Translations under genes and position numbers: made by a program | Notes under the pieces: model-generated | The model's input: only the letters and a program-made list of their open reading frames with translations | Databases searched by the model: none | Told to the model about the DNA's origin: nothing | Shown here: positions 1-8,464 of the stretch, one piece after another | Layout of the letters: every line of letters starts with the position of its first letter | Position numbering within the stretch: the first letter of the stretch is position 1 | Source of the DNA: JBLNBN01 sp050260015 | Lineage (GTDB): Bacteria; Bacteroidota; Ignavibacteria; Kapaibacteriales; UBA2268 | Reading direction: 5' to 3' | Length of the DNA: 54,850 nt | Assembly: GCA_050260015.1 (NCBI GenBank) | Contig: JBLNBN010000065.1 | Span: 1 to 54,850, forward strand

Positions 1-283
1 ATACGGCCGCGCCGAGGTAAACGAACGAATTAATCGAGCTGAAATAAAACCGGTTTACCGTTTCTTCCATCCAAAGAGCGGCCCCCCGGAACATTCCCAG
101 GGGATGCAAAACCGTCGCCTCGCGCCCTAAGTACTTAGTAAGATTTCTTTCCGAGGTAGCGACTCGCCACATTGTCGCTAACGTGGCGACATTGCCGCGA
201 TTCAAATCGAATCTCTGTCTAAAATATATCTCTTGTAACGCCCTTCTACCCGCCAACGAGGCTAAAGTTTCGATTTTTTCCAT
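1..283 (-). CDS. Unrecognised protein, 3' end cut off by window edge
   Basis: An open frame starts at an ATG (complement of 281-283) and runs without a stop for 94 codons to the left edge, so only the N-terminal part is visible. It begins MEKIETLASLAGRRALQ and contains a hydrophobic, aromatic stretch near its visible end (NRFYFSSINSFVYLG). It lies 50 bases downstream of the lptF stop on the same strand and probably belongs to the same transcript. I do not recognise a family. The neighbours (LptF, flippase, heparinase-like protein) suggest an envelope role, but that is only context. Confidence 0.5.
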   Translation of the reverse strand, partial: MEKIETLASLAGRRALQEIYFRQRFDLNRGNVATLATMWRVATSERNLTKYLGREATVLHPLGMFRGAALWMEETVNRFYFSSINSFVYLGAAV

Positions 284-333
284 TGTTAAGTCTATAATTG
301 AAAATTTTGATTAATCAGTTATGATTGTAAACA

Positions 334-1416
334 TTAAGTCTTTGTTCTTAGGAGCACAATAAGACCAAATATAGCAAAAATAATGTTTGCGGACCATCCC
401 GCTAGTATAGGGTCCAGCCCTAATGAGTAGGCCAGCGTCTGGCTAAATTTTGTAAATATCAAATAAGTAAAGGCGATAACCATGGCCGCGCCAATTTGAA
501 TTGCGATACCGCCCTTCTTTTTTACTGAAGCAAAAGGCACGCCAAACAAAACAACAATAAAATTCGCGAAGGGAAAAGCCCACTGGCCATAATAATCAAT
601 CATTTGCCTGGACACGTCCTTCCCGCCCCTGCCGGTTTGATCTATGTATTCTTTCAATTCGGTTAAGTTCATTTCCCCTGTCGTTAGGCGTAATCGCTTA
701 ATTTCATTATGGCTGATAGCAAGGCTGAACTTTGTTGAGTCAAACCTGCTTGCCGATATCTTCAGCCCGCTAAAGCTTCTATCTATTCCATTGTAGAGCG
801 ACCATTTATTAGCTGCGCTATCCCAGCGCATCCTGTCCGCTTCTATCCTTCTGGTTAGCCTCGGTGAATTTTCGCCCGAGAAGTCTTCAATGATCACTCT
901 ATGGGCGGTTTTAGAGTTTTCATCATAGTATTGCATAATCAAATTCCGGGTAGGGCTTTCCCTGAAATAGAGATTGTAAATCTGACTTCCCGCAGTATTT
1001 TTATTAAGGTAAACCTGTTCAATTTCCACCTTTCTTCGATTCGAAGCCGGCACTATCCAACCATTAAAGTACAGCTGAAAAAAGCTTAACGCCAGGCTAA
1101 AAGCGGCGAGCGGAAACATCAACCTGTAGAGACTCATGCCGCCCGTTTTCATCGCCGTCACTTCATTTTGATTAGAGAGCTTTCCAATTGTAAAAAGCGT
1201 AGCGAGCAGCGAGGCCACGGGCGTAAGTAGCTTCAGTATTTCGGGAAAGTAATTTAAGTAATACTTAAGTATTATAGGGAATTTCGCGTTCTGATCGATA
1301 AAATCGTCCAAATTCTCTATCAGGTCTACGACTAAGAAGATAGCGCAAAGCGCGACAATCGCAAAAATCAGCGTGTTAACAAATTGCTTAAGTATATACC
1401 TATCGATTAAATTCAT
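334..1416 (-). CDS. lptF: LPS export ABC permease, LptF/LptG (YjgP/YjgQ) family
   Basis: This 360-residue protein has the LptF/LptG layout: three N-terminal membrane segments (about residues 11-35, 55-75 and 95-117), a periplasmic beta-rich domain (about 120-265), and three C-terminal membrane segments (about 280-355). The start MNLIDRYILKQF is typical of the family, where the first helix begins with a conserved 'DRYI' pattern. LptF and LptG form the inner-membrane part of the LptB2FG transporter that pulls lipopolysaccharide out of the membrane. The start codon overlaps the stop of the upstream flippase gene by four bases (ATGA), which implies translational coupling. Only one permease of the pair is in view, so the F/G choice is uncertain; a partner must lie elsewhere, or the protein acts as a homodimer. 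Confidence 0.88.
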   Translation of the reverse strand: MNLIDRYILKQFVNTLIFAIVALCAIFLVVDLIENLDDFIDQNAKFPIILKYYLNYFPEILKLLTPVASLLATLFTIGKLSNQNEVTAMKTGGMSLYRLMFPLAAFSLALSFFQLYFNGWIVPASNRRKVEIEQVYLNKNTAGSQIYNLYFRESPTRNLIMQYYDENSKTAHRVIIEDFSGENSPRLTRRIEADRMRWDSAANKWSLYNGIDRSFSGLKISASRFDSTKFSLAISHNEIKRLRLTTGEMNLTELKEYIDQTGRGGKDVSRQMIDYYGQWAFPFANFIVVLFGVPFASVKKKGGIAIQIGAAMVIAFTYLIFTKFSQTLAYSLGLDPILAGWSANIIFAIFGLIVLLRTKT

Positions 1417-2726
1417 TGTTTTCCAACCAAGGATTTGACAAAACCGCGGGTATCCGTAAATGCCCTTAGGATCGATTTAACTGGGAATCCCACCCATTTC
1501 TTTATATAGAAGAAGCTTAACCCGCCCAGGACTGCGTTGTAAACTATAATTCCTATCGGCAGAGCTCCTTCCCATTTCATTAATCCGATAATAATAAACG
1601 CAAAAACCGACGAAAGAGTAGATATAATCACGTATTTTAAAGTAGTGTGCACCTTTCCCATAGCGGTGATGATTGTAGCGATAGAAATAAACGGTAAAAA
1701 GAAAGAGGCAATTACGAATATATCGAATAAGCCGAGGGCCGAATAGAATCTTTCGTTTAGGAAGGTAGTAACTAACCATTGCGCCCCTCCCAAGAATAAA
1801 AATGCTCCCATGACTAGAAATCCTGCAAACATAAAGGAGACCGCTTTTGTAATTATATCGGCAAGCTCCTTAATATTTCCTGCCGCAATTTTCTTTACCG
1901 CGCTGGGGTAAATCAGGCCGTAGGCTGCGCTACTTGCTTCGTCGAACAATCGATATAAAGTTTTTGCGGCGTTATAAACGCCGATTAAAGCTTCGTTGCC
2001 AAATAGTAGCTGGATTAAGTAAACGTCCAGGTTTCTTGGAATTGAGTGAAGGATCGCAATGAACGTCATCGGCGCGCCGAATTTGATATACTTCTTAAGT
2101 TCTACGCCTATACCCTTAAAATCAAACGAGATCTTCGTTATTCCAATAGCTATAGCCGTTCCTGCTCCAATAACGCTGCCCCACAGATAGATAGTATAAA
2201 AATCTATAAACGTCAGCGAAGGTTTATTGTATATGAAATAAAGGGATACTGCCGTCATGGTTCCGAAAAATGCTAAATTCGTTAGGAATATTCTGATTAG
2301 ATGATAGTCCCTGTAGAATATTTTTACCATGTAAGATCGCGGAGCCGCAAGTAAAGTGATCGTTAAGGCGCCGACGGATATCATATAAAAGTTCTGGATC
2401 CGAAATAGTTCGCCAATAGGCCGATGGAACGAAAAAATTATAAGCGGCAATGCAATGCACGTTGAGAGATGAAGAATTAGGCTTAAGGCGTCAATCTTCT
2501 TCCTCTTCGACATATCGTTACCAAACTGAACTATTCCCTGTAAAGCGAAGGAATCGGACAGGACTAACACCCAACTATTCAGATTAATCATTAACGCGAA
2601 CAATCCATATTCAAATTGATTTGCCGTATGCTTTATCTGGAAAAGCATTATAAATCCATAGAGGATAAATAACGCTTTATCGGCAAATGCCCAAAATACC
2701 TTTCCTATATGTTCTTTTAGTTGCAT
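1413..2726 (-). CDS. Polysaccharide flippase, Wzx/MATE-like
   Basis: This 437-residue, very hydrophobic protein has about 12-14 predicted membrane helices and no signal peptide. Its length, helix spacing and scattered charged loops (KKYIKFGAPM in mid-protein) fit the oligosaccharide flippases of the MOP superfamily (Wzx, PST). Such proteins move lipid-linked sugar repeat units across the inner membrane. It starts four bases after the heparinase-like gene and overlaps lptF by four bases, so the three genes form one operon. That context supports a role in O-antigen, capsule or exopolysaccharide assembly. The substrate cannot be told from the sequence. GC content appears lower than in housekeeping genes of the window, as is common for polysaccharide loci. 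Confidence 0.8.
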   Translation of the reverse strand: MQLKEHIGKVFWAFADKALFILYGFIMLFQIKHTANQFEYGLFALMINLNSWVLVLSDSFALQGIVQFGNDMSKRKKIDALSLILHLSTCIALPLIIFSFHRPIGELFRIQNFYMISVGALTITLLAAPRSYMVKIFYRDYHLIRIFLTNLAFFGTMTAVSLYFIYNKPSLTFIDFYTIYLWGSVIGAGTAIAIGITKISFDFKGIGVELKKYIKFGAPMTFIAILHSIPRNLDVYLIQLLFGNEALIGVYNAAKTLYRLFDEASSAAYGLIYPSAVKKIAAGNIKELADIITKAVSFMFAGFLVMGAFLFLGGAQWLVTTFLNERFYSALGLFDIFVIASFFLPFISIATIITAMGKVHTTLKYVIISTLSSVFAFIIIGLMKWEGALPIGIIVYNAVLGGLSFFYIKKWVGFPVKSILRAFTDTRGFVKSLVGKQ

Positions 2727-2730
2727 GTCT

Positions 2731-4602
2731 CTATTTAATTGATATAAACCAAGTTATTTCGTTTTCCTCACAACTTGCTTTAAGTCGTTTGGAAGGAATT
2801 TTTACCCCGTATTCAGGACAATATTCGTAATCTTCAATTGCGATATTGTTTTGAAATGAAATTTGAATTGACGCATCTGCGCGCTCAACCAAGACGCTAT
2901 TCGAACTTACGAATTTTATCGTACAATCAGGATGTAAGTGTAATCTAATATCCTTAACGCTTTTTATTTTACAAATATCTTTAACTCTGATTTCGTCCTT
3001 CCCAGCAAATATTTCCCTGGAACACTCCTGCCCAAAACCCCTATGAGCGCCTTTAATGGTATCGCCGTCCGATTTATCAATTCTGGCCCTAGCCCTATCC
3101 TTTAGCCAGAATATATCGTCAGGTAGCGAGGACGGTATTGGATTTTGCTCTAAGCTATTTGTTTGCATAACGTTATGCAGGGCGGTAGATCTGTATAAAT
3201 TTCTCTCGCTACCCGAGTATGAGTATCGAAATACGCCCGGGTCTACTATTATTGCCTTATTCAGAATGTGTAGAGTTATAGAAAGTTGATCGTTATGCGC
3301 GTGGCCGCCCTTTCCTCGCTGACCAACAGAACCGCATCGCATAGTTAAGAAGTATTTTTCGGCGTTATAAGTATGCAAGCCAAAGTCGAAATTCAAATTC
3401 CAAACGCATCCGGGCTCAAACTTCAGGTCATTAAATCTATTCTCAATCATATCAAACAGATACCTTCGGTCGTTAACATCGCAATATATTTTCCCGCTCT
3501 TCCAGGTCAATTTTGGCGGCAGTCGTCTCAGGAAGTAGCCGCTATCATTGTCACCAACAAGTGGAATTTCACTTATGTCTTTAAATTGCAAAGCAAATGC
3601 AGCAATTTGTTGAAATTTTTTCTCAACCCTTAATAAAAATTTTAGATCGGGCAGCTTATCTTCTATATAATTTATCGTATTAATTGCCATTTCGAGCGTA
3701 AAAAAGTTGTAACTGAGCGACGCTTCGAAATTGCCTCCGTCCAGCCCGAATTGATAATGCAATTCTCTTTCAAATTCCTTTAATAAGGCGTCAACGTTAG
3801 GATGCCTTTCTCTTGACCTGGGCGTAAAGGACAGATGGATAAAGATTTGTGCGCAAATATTAGAAAAATAATGGTTTCCCCTCATCCCGCCCGAGTATTC
3901 AGGCTCAGATTTTATGCGCGCAAGGCAATGAAGCAGATATTTCGTTATTGCGGAGGCTTTCTCGGGAGTAAATGTTACATCAAGAGAATGCGCTATATTG
4001 ATTAGTTGTATAATGCTTACGCAAGATATGCCTAAGTCCATCGAGCTTTTTCTAATTATCCCCTTGGCTCCGCGTTCAACGAAATCCAACACTATAGATT
4101 TAAAATCATTCTTAATAGCGCTAAATTCTTCCTCGGCGCCCTGCATTTCCTTTAAATGCTTTAAAACTATTAAGTAATTCAGGAGGAACTGCAGCCGGCC
4201 GAGCTCCCAAACGTTTTTAACGTCGGTCCCTTCCTTCAGGACGCCAATATTGCTTTCCGCTTTATCCCAATTATAATCATAGACGTAGTCGCGATTCCAA
4301 TCGAATCTTTCATTCCCGGCTTTATAAAAATTATCGCTTAAGAGGCAGACTTCCCGATTCATAGCGCGCGAAGTTAACTCCCTGGCGCTCGATAATAAGT
4401 CATCGGGAATACCCCCCGTATCAAAAAACGAGCGCGAATCGTTTAAATCGATGTAAAACCCCTCGTATGAGTTCAAATAATCGCCGCTTTCCTTTCGTCC
4501 TTTAATAAGTTTTTTTAGACTATATAAAAGTTTATTGCGTCGCAAATCCGGCGGCAATTGCCCAAGTCGGGATAAATTCCTAAATATTTTTGAAGCGCTC
4601 AT
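2731..4602 (-). CDS. Heparinase II/III-family protein
   Basis: About 623 residues. I take the ATG at 4602 (MSASKIFRNLSRLG) as the start; the longer frame begins at a TTG six codons upstream with nothing to support it. The N-terminal half is alpha-helical, as in the alpha/alpha toroid of these lyases. The C-terminal half carries the family signature GHAHNDQLS (about residue 436) followed by a conserved VDPGVFRYSYSGSERN stretch, as in the heparinase II/III C-terminal domain (PF07940). Members cleave uronic-acid-containing polysaccharides by beta-elimination. No signal peptide is visible, so unlike secreted heparinases it may act in the cytoplasm or need an unknown export route. It is the first gene of the flippase-lptF operon, which suggests turnover or editing of the cell's own polysaccharide. 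The sampled GC is low (about 30% in 3661-3720). Confidence 0.8.
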   Translation of the reverse strand: MSASKIFRNLSRLGQLPPDLRRNKLLYSLKKLIKGRKESGDYLNSYEGFYIDLNDSRSFFDTGGIPDDLLSSARELTSRAMNREVCLLSDNFYKAGNERFDWNRDYVYDYNWDKAESNIGVLKEGTDVKNVWELGRLQFLLNYLIVLKHLKEMQGAEEEFSAIKNDFKSIVLDFVERGAKGIIRKSSMDLGISCVSIIQLINIAHSLDVTFTPEKASAITKYLLHCLARIKSEPEYSGGMRGNHYFSNICAQIFIHLSFTPRSRERHPNVDALLKEFERELHYQFGLDGGNFEASLSYNFFTLEMAINTINYIEDKLPDLKFLLRVEKKFQQIAAFALQFKDISEIPLVGDNDSGYFLRRLPPKLTWKSGKIYCDVNDRRYLFDMIENRFNDLKFEPGCVWNLNFDFGLHTYNAEKYFLTMRCGSVGQRGKGGHAHNDQLSITLHILNKAIIVDPGVFRYSYSGSERNLYRSTALHNVMQTNSLEQNPIPSSLPDDIFWLKDRARARIDKSDGDTIKGAHRGFGQECSREIFAGKDEIRVKDICKIKSVKDIRLHLHPDCTIKFVSSNSVLVERADASIQISFQNNIAIEDYEYCPEYGVKIPSKRLKASCEENEITWFISIK

Positions 4603-4742
4603 AATAAATAAAAGAAGCAAATATGTCTAAATTAATCTTTTTCATAAATATCGATTATTAAACAGCTAAATTAATAATTTTATTCGAAAACGGACTGCTT
4701 CCCTCTAAATAAATATTTATCAATCAATTACATTTTACGCTT

Positions 4743-4931
4743 ATGGAAATCCAAATCAGTCAAAGCAAGAACCCTGAAGACTATGAAATATTAATTCGCC
4801 GTCGCGGCGAAGCAGATTATGCGGCTTATTGCCCGCAACTTAACGAAATGATTACCGGCGTTGAGCACGAGGAAGTCGAATCGGCGATGCGCGCTAAGGT
4901 ATTGGAACATATCAGCAAACTTGAACAATGA
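4743..4931 (+). CDS. Small HicB-like protein
   Basis: A 62-residue protein whose core (YAAYCPQLNEMITGVEHEE, then an amphipathic helix) resembles the HicB-antitoxin fold, where a beta-hairpin with a 'Y.A..P.L....G' pattern precedes a helix rich in Ala and Glu. It lacks the C-terminal DNA-binding helix-turn-helix or ribbon-helix-helix of full HicB, and no HicA toxin gene lies beside it. Its last codon overlaps the start of the CPBP protease gene (ATGA), so the two are co-translated. Upstream is a near-consensus -7 box (TACATTTT). The fold assignment rests on eye comparison, and the function is unknown. Confidence 0.6.
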   Translation: MEIQISQSKNPEDYEILIRRRGEADYAAYCPQLNEMITGVEHEEVESAMRAKVLEHISKLEQ

Positions 4932-5890
4932 CAGACATTAAGACCATAAAGAAAGCGCGGCGCTACTCAAACTGGGCGCTGCGCTCTCTCTATTTTCTTC
5001 TATTCTCCCTGGCTATTTTATTGCCGGTCCTTGTCGTCGTCACTGTCGCGATTTACGGCTCCTTCGGAACTATTTCCGCAGGCTATGTATTGGCTTACTT
5101 TGGGAGCATCGTTATTTGTATTATCGCGATATCCGCGTCGGCCTACGTGGAAACCCGACGAATGGGCAGTAAATGGTACGCATTCGGTTTAAATTTCGAT
5201 AAATTCGCCTTTAGGCAATTCATCTTCGGAGGAGCGTTAGCCCTTGGTTCTTCCGCCGTATTTATTCTCGCTGCCCTTGCATATGGCTTTAAGATAGCTC
5301 CCGGGCAAGCGACATCTCTGGCCCTGGTTCACACTTTCCTGTTTTTTTTCTTTGGAGCGGCGGCGGAAGAGCTGCTTGGCCGGGGAATCTTTTTCCAGGC
5401 TATCGAGCAGCGATTTGGCGGCGCAGTTGCAACAATAGTAATGAGCTTTATTTTCGCAGCCTCCCATATTTTCAATCCCGAGTTCGCATTTTTACCCTTT
5501 ATTAACACCTTCCTTGCAGGCGTTTTGCTCTCTGTAATGTATATTTTTACAAGATCGCTATGGCTGCCCATCTCGTTTCATTTCTTTTGGAATTTTTTCC
5601 AGCAGGTATTACTTGGTTCGCCGGTGAGCGGGGTCGACTTCGGCGTCCATGTGTTTGAAATTAGTTTCGTGCCTGCCACGGCTCCGGTAATTACGATATT
5701 CGGCGGCGCTTACGGCATCGAAGCCGGCGTCCTGACTACGCTACTCCTCGTTGCTTCTATCATTCCCGTCGTTAAATATTCCAATATTTCGCCTTATCTT
5801 TCTTCTATTTTGTACAAAAGAGATTATAATGAATCTAAGCTAATACATGGAGAATTTGATGATGGTGAAGAACTTTCGGGGCATTCGTAA
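4928..5890 (+). CDS. CPBP-family intramembrane glutamic/metalloprotease
   Basis: A 320-residue membrane protein with about eight helices. It carries the three CPBP (Abi/CAAX-type) motifs in order: EE..xR as AEELLGR (Glu147, Glu148, Arg152), FxxxH as FAASH (His180), and a later HFFWN matching HxxxN/D. In the family these residues form the active site of Rce1-like proteases that cut substrates inside the membrane; bacterial members often act in peptide immunity or membrane-protein processing. Translation is probably coupled to the small HicB-like gene upstream and to the TPR gene downstream, which begins inside this frame. The substrate is unknown. Confidence 0.85.
   Translation: MTDIKTIKKARRYSNWALRSLYFLLFSLAILLPVLVVVTVAIYGSFGTISAGYVLAYFGSIVICIIAISASAYVETRRMGSKWYAFGLNFDKFAFRQFIFGGALALGSSAVFILAALAYGFKIAPGQATSLALVHTFLFFFFGAAAEELLGRGIFFQAIEQRFGGAVATIVMSFIFAASHIFNPEFAFLPFINTFLAGVLLSVMYIFTRSLWLPISFHFFWNFFQQVLLGSPVSGVDFGVHVFEISFVPATAPVITIFGGAYGIEAGVLTTLLLVASIIPVVKYSNISPYLSSILYKRDYNESKLIHGEFDDGEELSGHS
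5849..5852 (+). promoter_or_regulatory. Ribosome binding site deciding the TPR gene start
   Basis: GGAG lies six bases before the ATG at 5859. The upstream in-frame ATG at 5847 overlaps this site itself and is therefore a poorer start. Confidence 0.5.
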
Positions 5891-7037
5891 TTTTGCGATT
5901 ATTTTTGGCTTAGCCGTTATTTCATCCTTCGCGCCGGTAAAGGCTCAATGGGCTATCCTTCGAACGGACGCCGATTCGCTCGTTAGGCTCGGCTCGGATT
6001 ATATTTATAACGTTCAGTTCGACCAGGCCGAACGCGAATTTCGCGAAGTCATTAAACGCTATCCAACGCACCCCGCCGGTTACTTCCTCGACGCTATGGT
6101 CGACTGGTGGAAAATTCAAATTTACGGCAATAGCCAGAAGCTCGACAATTCTTTTCTAACAAAAATAAACCGTGTGATCGGAGTATGCAATGTTATACTT
6201 GACACTCATAAATTGGACATTAACGCGCTCTTCTTCAAGGGGGGGGCGCTCGGATTCCGCGGTAGGTTCTACGCCAATAAGCAGAGTTGGCTGGCAGGCG
6301 CCAAAGACGGGAAAGAAGCCCTGGAGATACTAAACGACGTTCAAACAATCGCTCCCAGCAACTATGACATTATGCTCGGCACGGGCGTCTATAATTATTT
6401 CGCGGTTAAATTCCTCGAGCAATACCCTTTCCTGAAACCAATGCTGCTGTTCCTGCCGAGCGGCGATAAAGAAATAGGCATACTTCAACTTCGGGCGGCC
6501 GCGCAACGAGCTCGTTACGCGGCTGTCGAGGCCAAGGTCGTGCTAATGCAGATTTATTATTCCTTTGAGAATATGCCGCAGGAAGCTCTCGAAATAGCTA
6601 CGGAATTACATCAAAAATACCCGCAAAACCCGTATTTCCACCGTTACTATGGAAGAACCCTGGTTAGGAGAGGCTACCTCGACGAATGGGAAAAAACATG
6701 GCGGGAAGCCTTAATAGCCGCAATGGATAAAAAAGCGGGATACGACGGCTCCACCGCACGCGAGGCGATGTACTACATCGGCACGGCGCTGATGATGAAG
6801 GGAAATTACGAAGGCGCGCTAAAATATTTCTACAAAGCGGACGAAGCAAGCCGTAAGCTCGACCGGGAACCCAGCGGATTTATGATTCAGACTAATCTAA
6901 AAATCGGGAAAATATTCGACCTGCAGAATAAACGAAAATACGCCGTTCAGCAATATCAAAAGATACTGCGTTGGAAGGATAAGGACGGCTCCCACGAAGA
7001 AGCGAGTAAATACCTCAACTCGCCGTATCATTTCTAA
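5859..7037 (+). CDS. Secreted TPR-repeat protein
   Basis: About 392 residues from the ATG at 5859, chosen because GGAG sits six bases upstream; the ATG at 5847 is the alternative. An N-terminal signal peptide (FAIIFGLAVISSFAPVKA) predicts export to the periplasm. After it come helical pairs resembling tetratricopeptide repeats, for example 'GSDYIYNVQFDQAEREFRE' near the N-terminus and 'YIGTALMMKGNYEGALKYF' near the C-terminus, which match the TPR pattern of small and aromatic positions. TPR proteins act as scaffolds, so no enzymatic role is implied. The gene overlaps the end of the CPBP protease frame by 32 bases and ends just before the large hairpin at 7043-7095. It looks like the last gene of a three-gene operon. 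Confidence 0.75.
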   Translation: MMVKNFRGIRNFAIIFGLAVISSFAPVKAQWAILRTDADSLVRLGSDYIYNVQFDQAEREFREVIKRYPTHPAGYFLDAMVDWWKIQIYGNSQKLDNSFLTKINRVIGVCNVILDTHKLDINALFFKGGALGFRGRFYANKQSWLAGAKDGKEALEILNDVQTIAPSNYDIMLGTGVYNYFAVKFLEQYPFLKPMLLFLPSGDKEIGILQLRAAAQRARYAAVEAKVVLMQIYYSFENMPQEALEIATELHQKYPQNPYFHRYYGRTLVRRGYLDEWEKTWREALIAAMDKKAGYDGSTAREAMYYIGTALMMKGNYEGALKYFYKADEASRKLDREPSGFMIQTNLKIGKIFDLQNKRKYAVQQYQKILRWKDKDGSHEEASKYLNSPYHF

Positions 7038-7042
7038 AAATA

Positions 7043-7095
7043 ATAATAAACGCCTAACGTGGTTTTTACATATCAACCAGTTAGGCGTTTATTAT
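7043..7095 (+). terminator. Long hairpin that includes the next gene's start codon
   Basis: Bases 7043-7058 pair perfectly with 7080-7095 (16 bp, core CGCCTAAC/GTTAGGCG). Five more pairs follow inside (7060-7064 with 7075-7079, one bulged G), leaving a 10-base loop. The right arm ends in TTTATTAT, so it may terminate the TPR operon. It also covers the first two bases of the ATG at 7094 and the whole ribosome-binding region of the sugar dehydrogenase gene, so it could instead control translation. Confidence 0.6.
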
Positions 7096-8464
7096 GAAAT
7101 ATTACGCATCCTTTAGGCTTCGCTTAATTATTGCGGCGTTTATTTGCGCCGCGGTCATCCCAATTTACAGCCAGACAAAGCTACAAACCCGAGTTATAGC
7201 TGCCAATCTTAATGTTCCCTGGGAAATAATCTGGGGCGAGGACGGCAATATTTGGTTTACTGAACGGGACGGCTCGATAAGCTATATTAATCCTACAAAC
7301 GGGCAGATCCGGGAGATCGCTAAATTCGACGATACGCACCAGCAATCGGAGAGCGGTATGCTTGGAATGGCTATCGACCGCGACAACGGAATAACGCATA
7401 TATACGTTGTTTATAATTATCGGGTTAGCGGCCAGATAATGGAAAAGGTCGTTTCGTTTGATTATAACGGCTCCGGTATCACGGACCCAAAGGTATTGCT
7501 GCAGGGAATTAAAGGCGGCTCTATCCATAACGGGTCGAGGATCTGGCTCGCTCCCGATAAAACGCTCTATGTCACTACAGGGGAAACGGGCGACGGTCCG
7601 CTTGCTCAGAATAGAAATTCCCTAAACGGCAAGATATTGAGATTAAAAACTGACGGGACTATCCCGTCGGACAATCCCACCCCGGGAAGCTACATCTGGA
7701 CATTGGGACACCGCAACGGGCAGGGCTTGGTTTTTGCCAAGGGGAAGCTCTACGAGTCAGAGCATGGCCCCTCCAACGACGACGAGATCAATATAATTGA
7801 AAAAGGTAGAAATTACGGCTGGCCTAACGTAGAAGGCTATTGCAATACGTCCGAAGAGAAAGCCTTTTGCGCGGCAAACAACGTGGTCGAGCCAATTTAT
7901 ACTTGGACGCCAACTATAGCCCCTTCCGGCTTGGAGTATTACGATTCGGATTTAATTCCCGAGTGGAGGAATTGCCTTCTGTTAGCGACGCTTAAGGGTT
8001 CGAGGATAGTCGCGCTCAAGCTGAACGACGAGGGAACGGCAATCGAAAACGCTACGGAGTACTTCGTCGGCGAATTCGGCAGGCTGCGCGACCTTTGCAT
8101 AGCCCCCGACGGGCGAGTCTACGTCTCGACGTCGAACTATGATAACAACTCGAACTCCAATAAAATAATTGAAATCAAACCCGAAAATATGAACGCGCCC
8201 GAACCGGTAAAGACGCCTCCGCCCAAGAAAGAAAACACCGGGAGCGGCTTTCGTGTTTTTCCTAATCCTGCTGTCGATTATATTTGCGTCGATAATTATA
8301 TGGAGAATATTTCGCAAGAAAAAATAGAGATATTCGACTCGATCGGCGGCAGGATAGCCCCTACGTTTTTTTCTTCAAACACGATCGACCTCAGCGGCTT
8401 CGCGCCCGGCGTTTATTTTATATCTAACGGGAGAGCGGCGCTCCCTTTCGCGGTAATTCGCTAA
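7094..8464 (+). CDS. PQQ-type sugar dehydrogenase (GSDH family) with T9SS sorting domain
   Basis: A 456-residue secreted protein. A signal peptide (to about residue 27, ending IPIYSQ) is followed by a six-bladed propeller of the glucose/sorbosone dehydrogenase family (PF07995): NVPWEIIWGEDGNIWFTER near the start, HNGSRIWLAPD..LYVTTGE in the middle, then GHRNGQGL and YESEHGPSNDDEIN, which include residues that bind PQQ and calcium in soluble glucose dehydrogenases. The last 75 residues (FRVFPNPAVDYI ... LSGFAPGVYFI) are a type A T9SS sorting domain, so the enzyme should be exported through the outer membrane and anchored or released. It probably oxidises aldose sugars. Its start codon lies inside a 16-bp hairpin, and its last 41 bases overlap the convergent ostA-like gene. 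Confidence 0.88.
   Translation: MKYYASFRLRLIIAAFICAAVIPIYSQTKLQTRVIAANLNVPWEIIWGEDGNIWFTERDGSISYINPTNGQIREIAKFDDTHQQSESGMLGMAIDRDNGITHIYVVYNYRVSGQIMEKVVSFDYNGSGITDPKVLLQGIKGGSIHNGSRIWLAPDKTLYVTTGETGDGPLAQNRNSLNGKILRLKTDGTIPSDNPTPGSYIWTLGHRNGQGLVFAKGKLYESEHGPSNDDEINIIEKGRNYGWPNVEGYCNTSEEKAFCAANNVVEPIYTWTPTIAPSGLEYYDSDLIPEWRNCLLLATLKGSRIVALKLNDEGTAIENATEYFVGEFGRLRDLCIAPDGRVYVSTSNYDNNSNSNKIIEIKPENMNAPEPVKTPPPKKENTGSGFRVFPNPAVDYICVDNYMENISQEKIEIFDSIGGRIAPTFFSSNTIDLSGFAPGVYFISNGRAALPFAVIR

Noticed and set aside
4743..4931. HicAB toxin-antitoxin system
   Set aside because: The HicB-like protein has no DNA-binding domain and no HicA gene lies on either side, so a toxin-antitoxin call is not supported.
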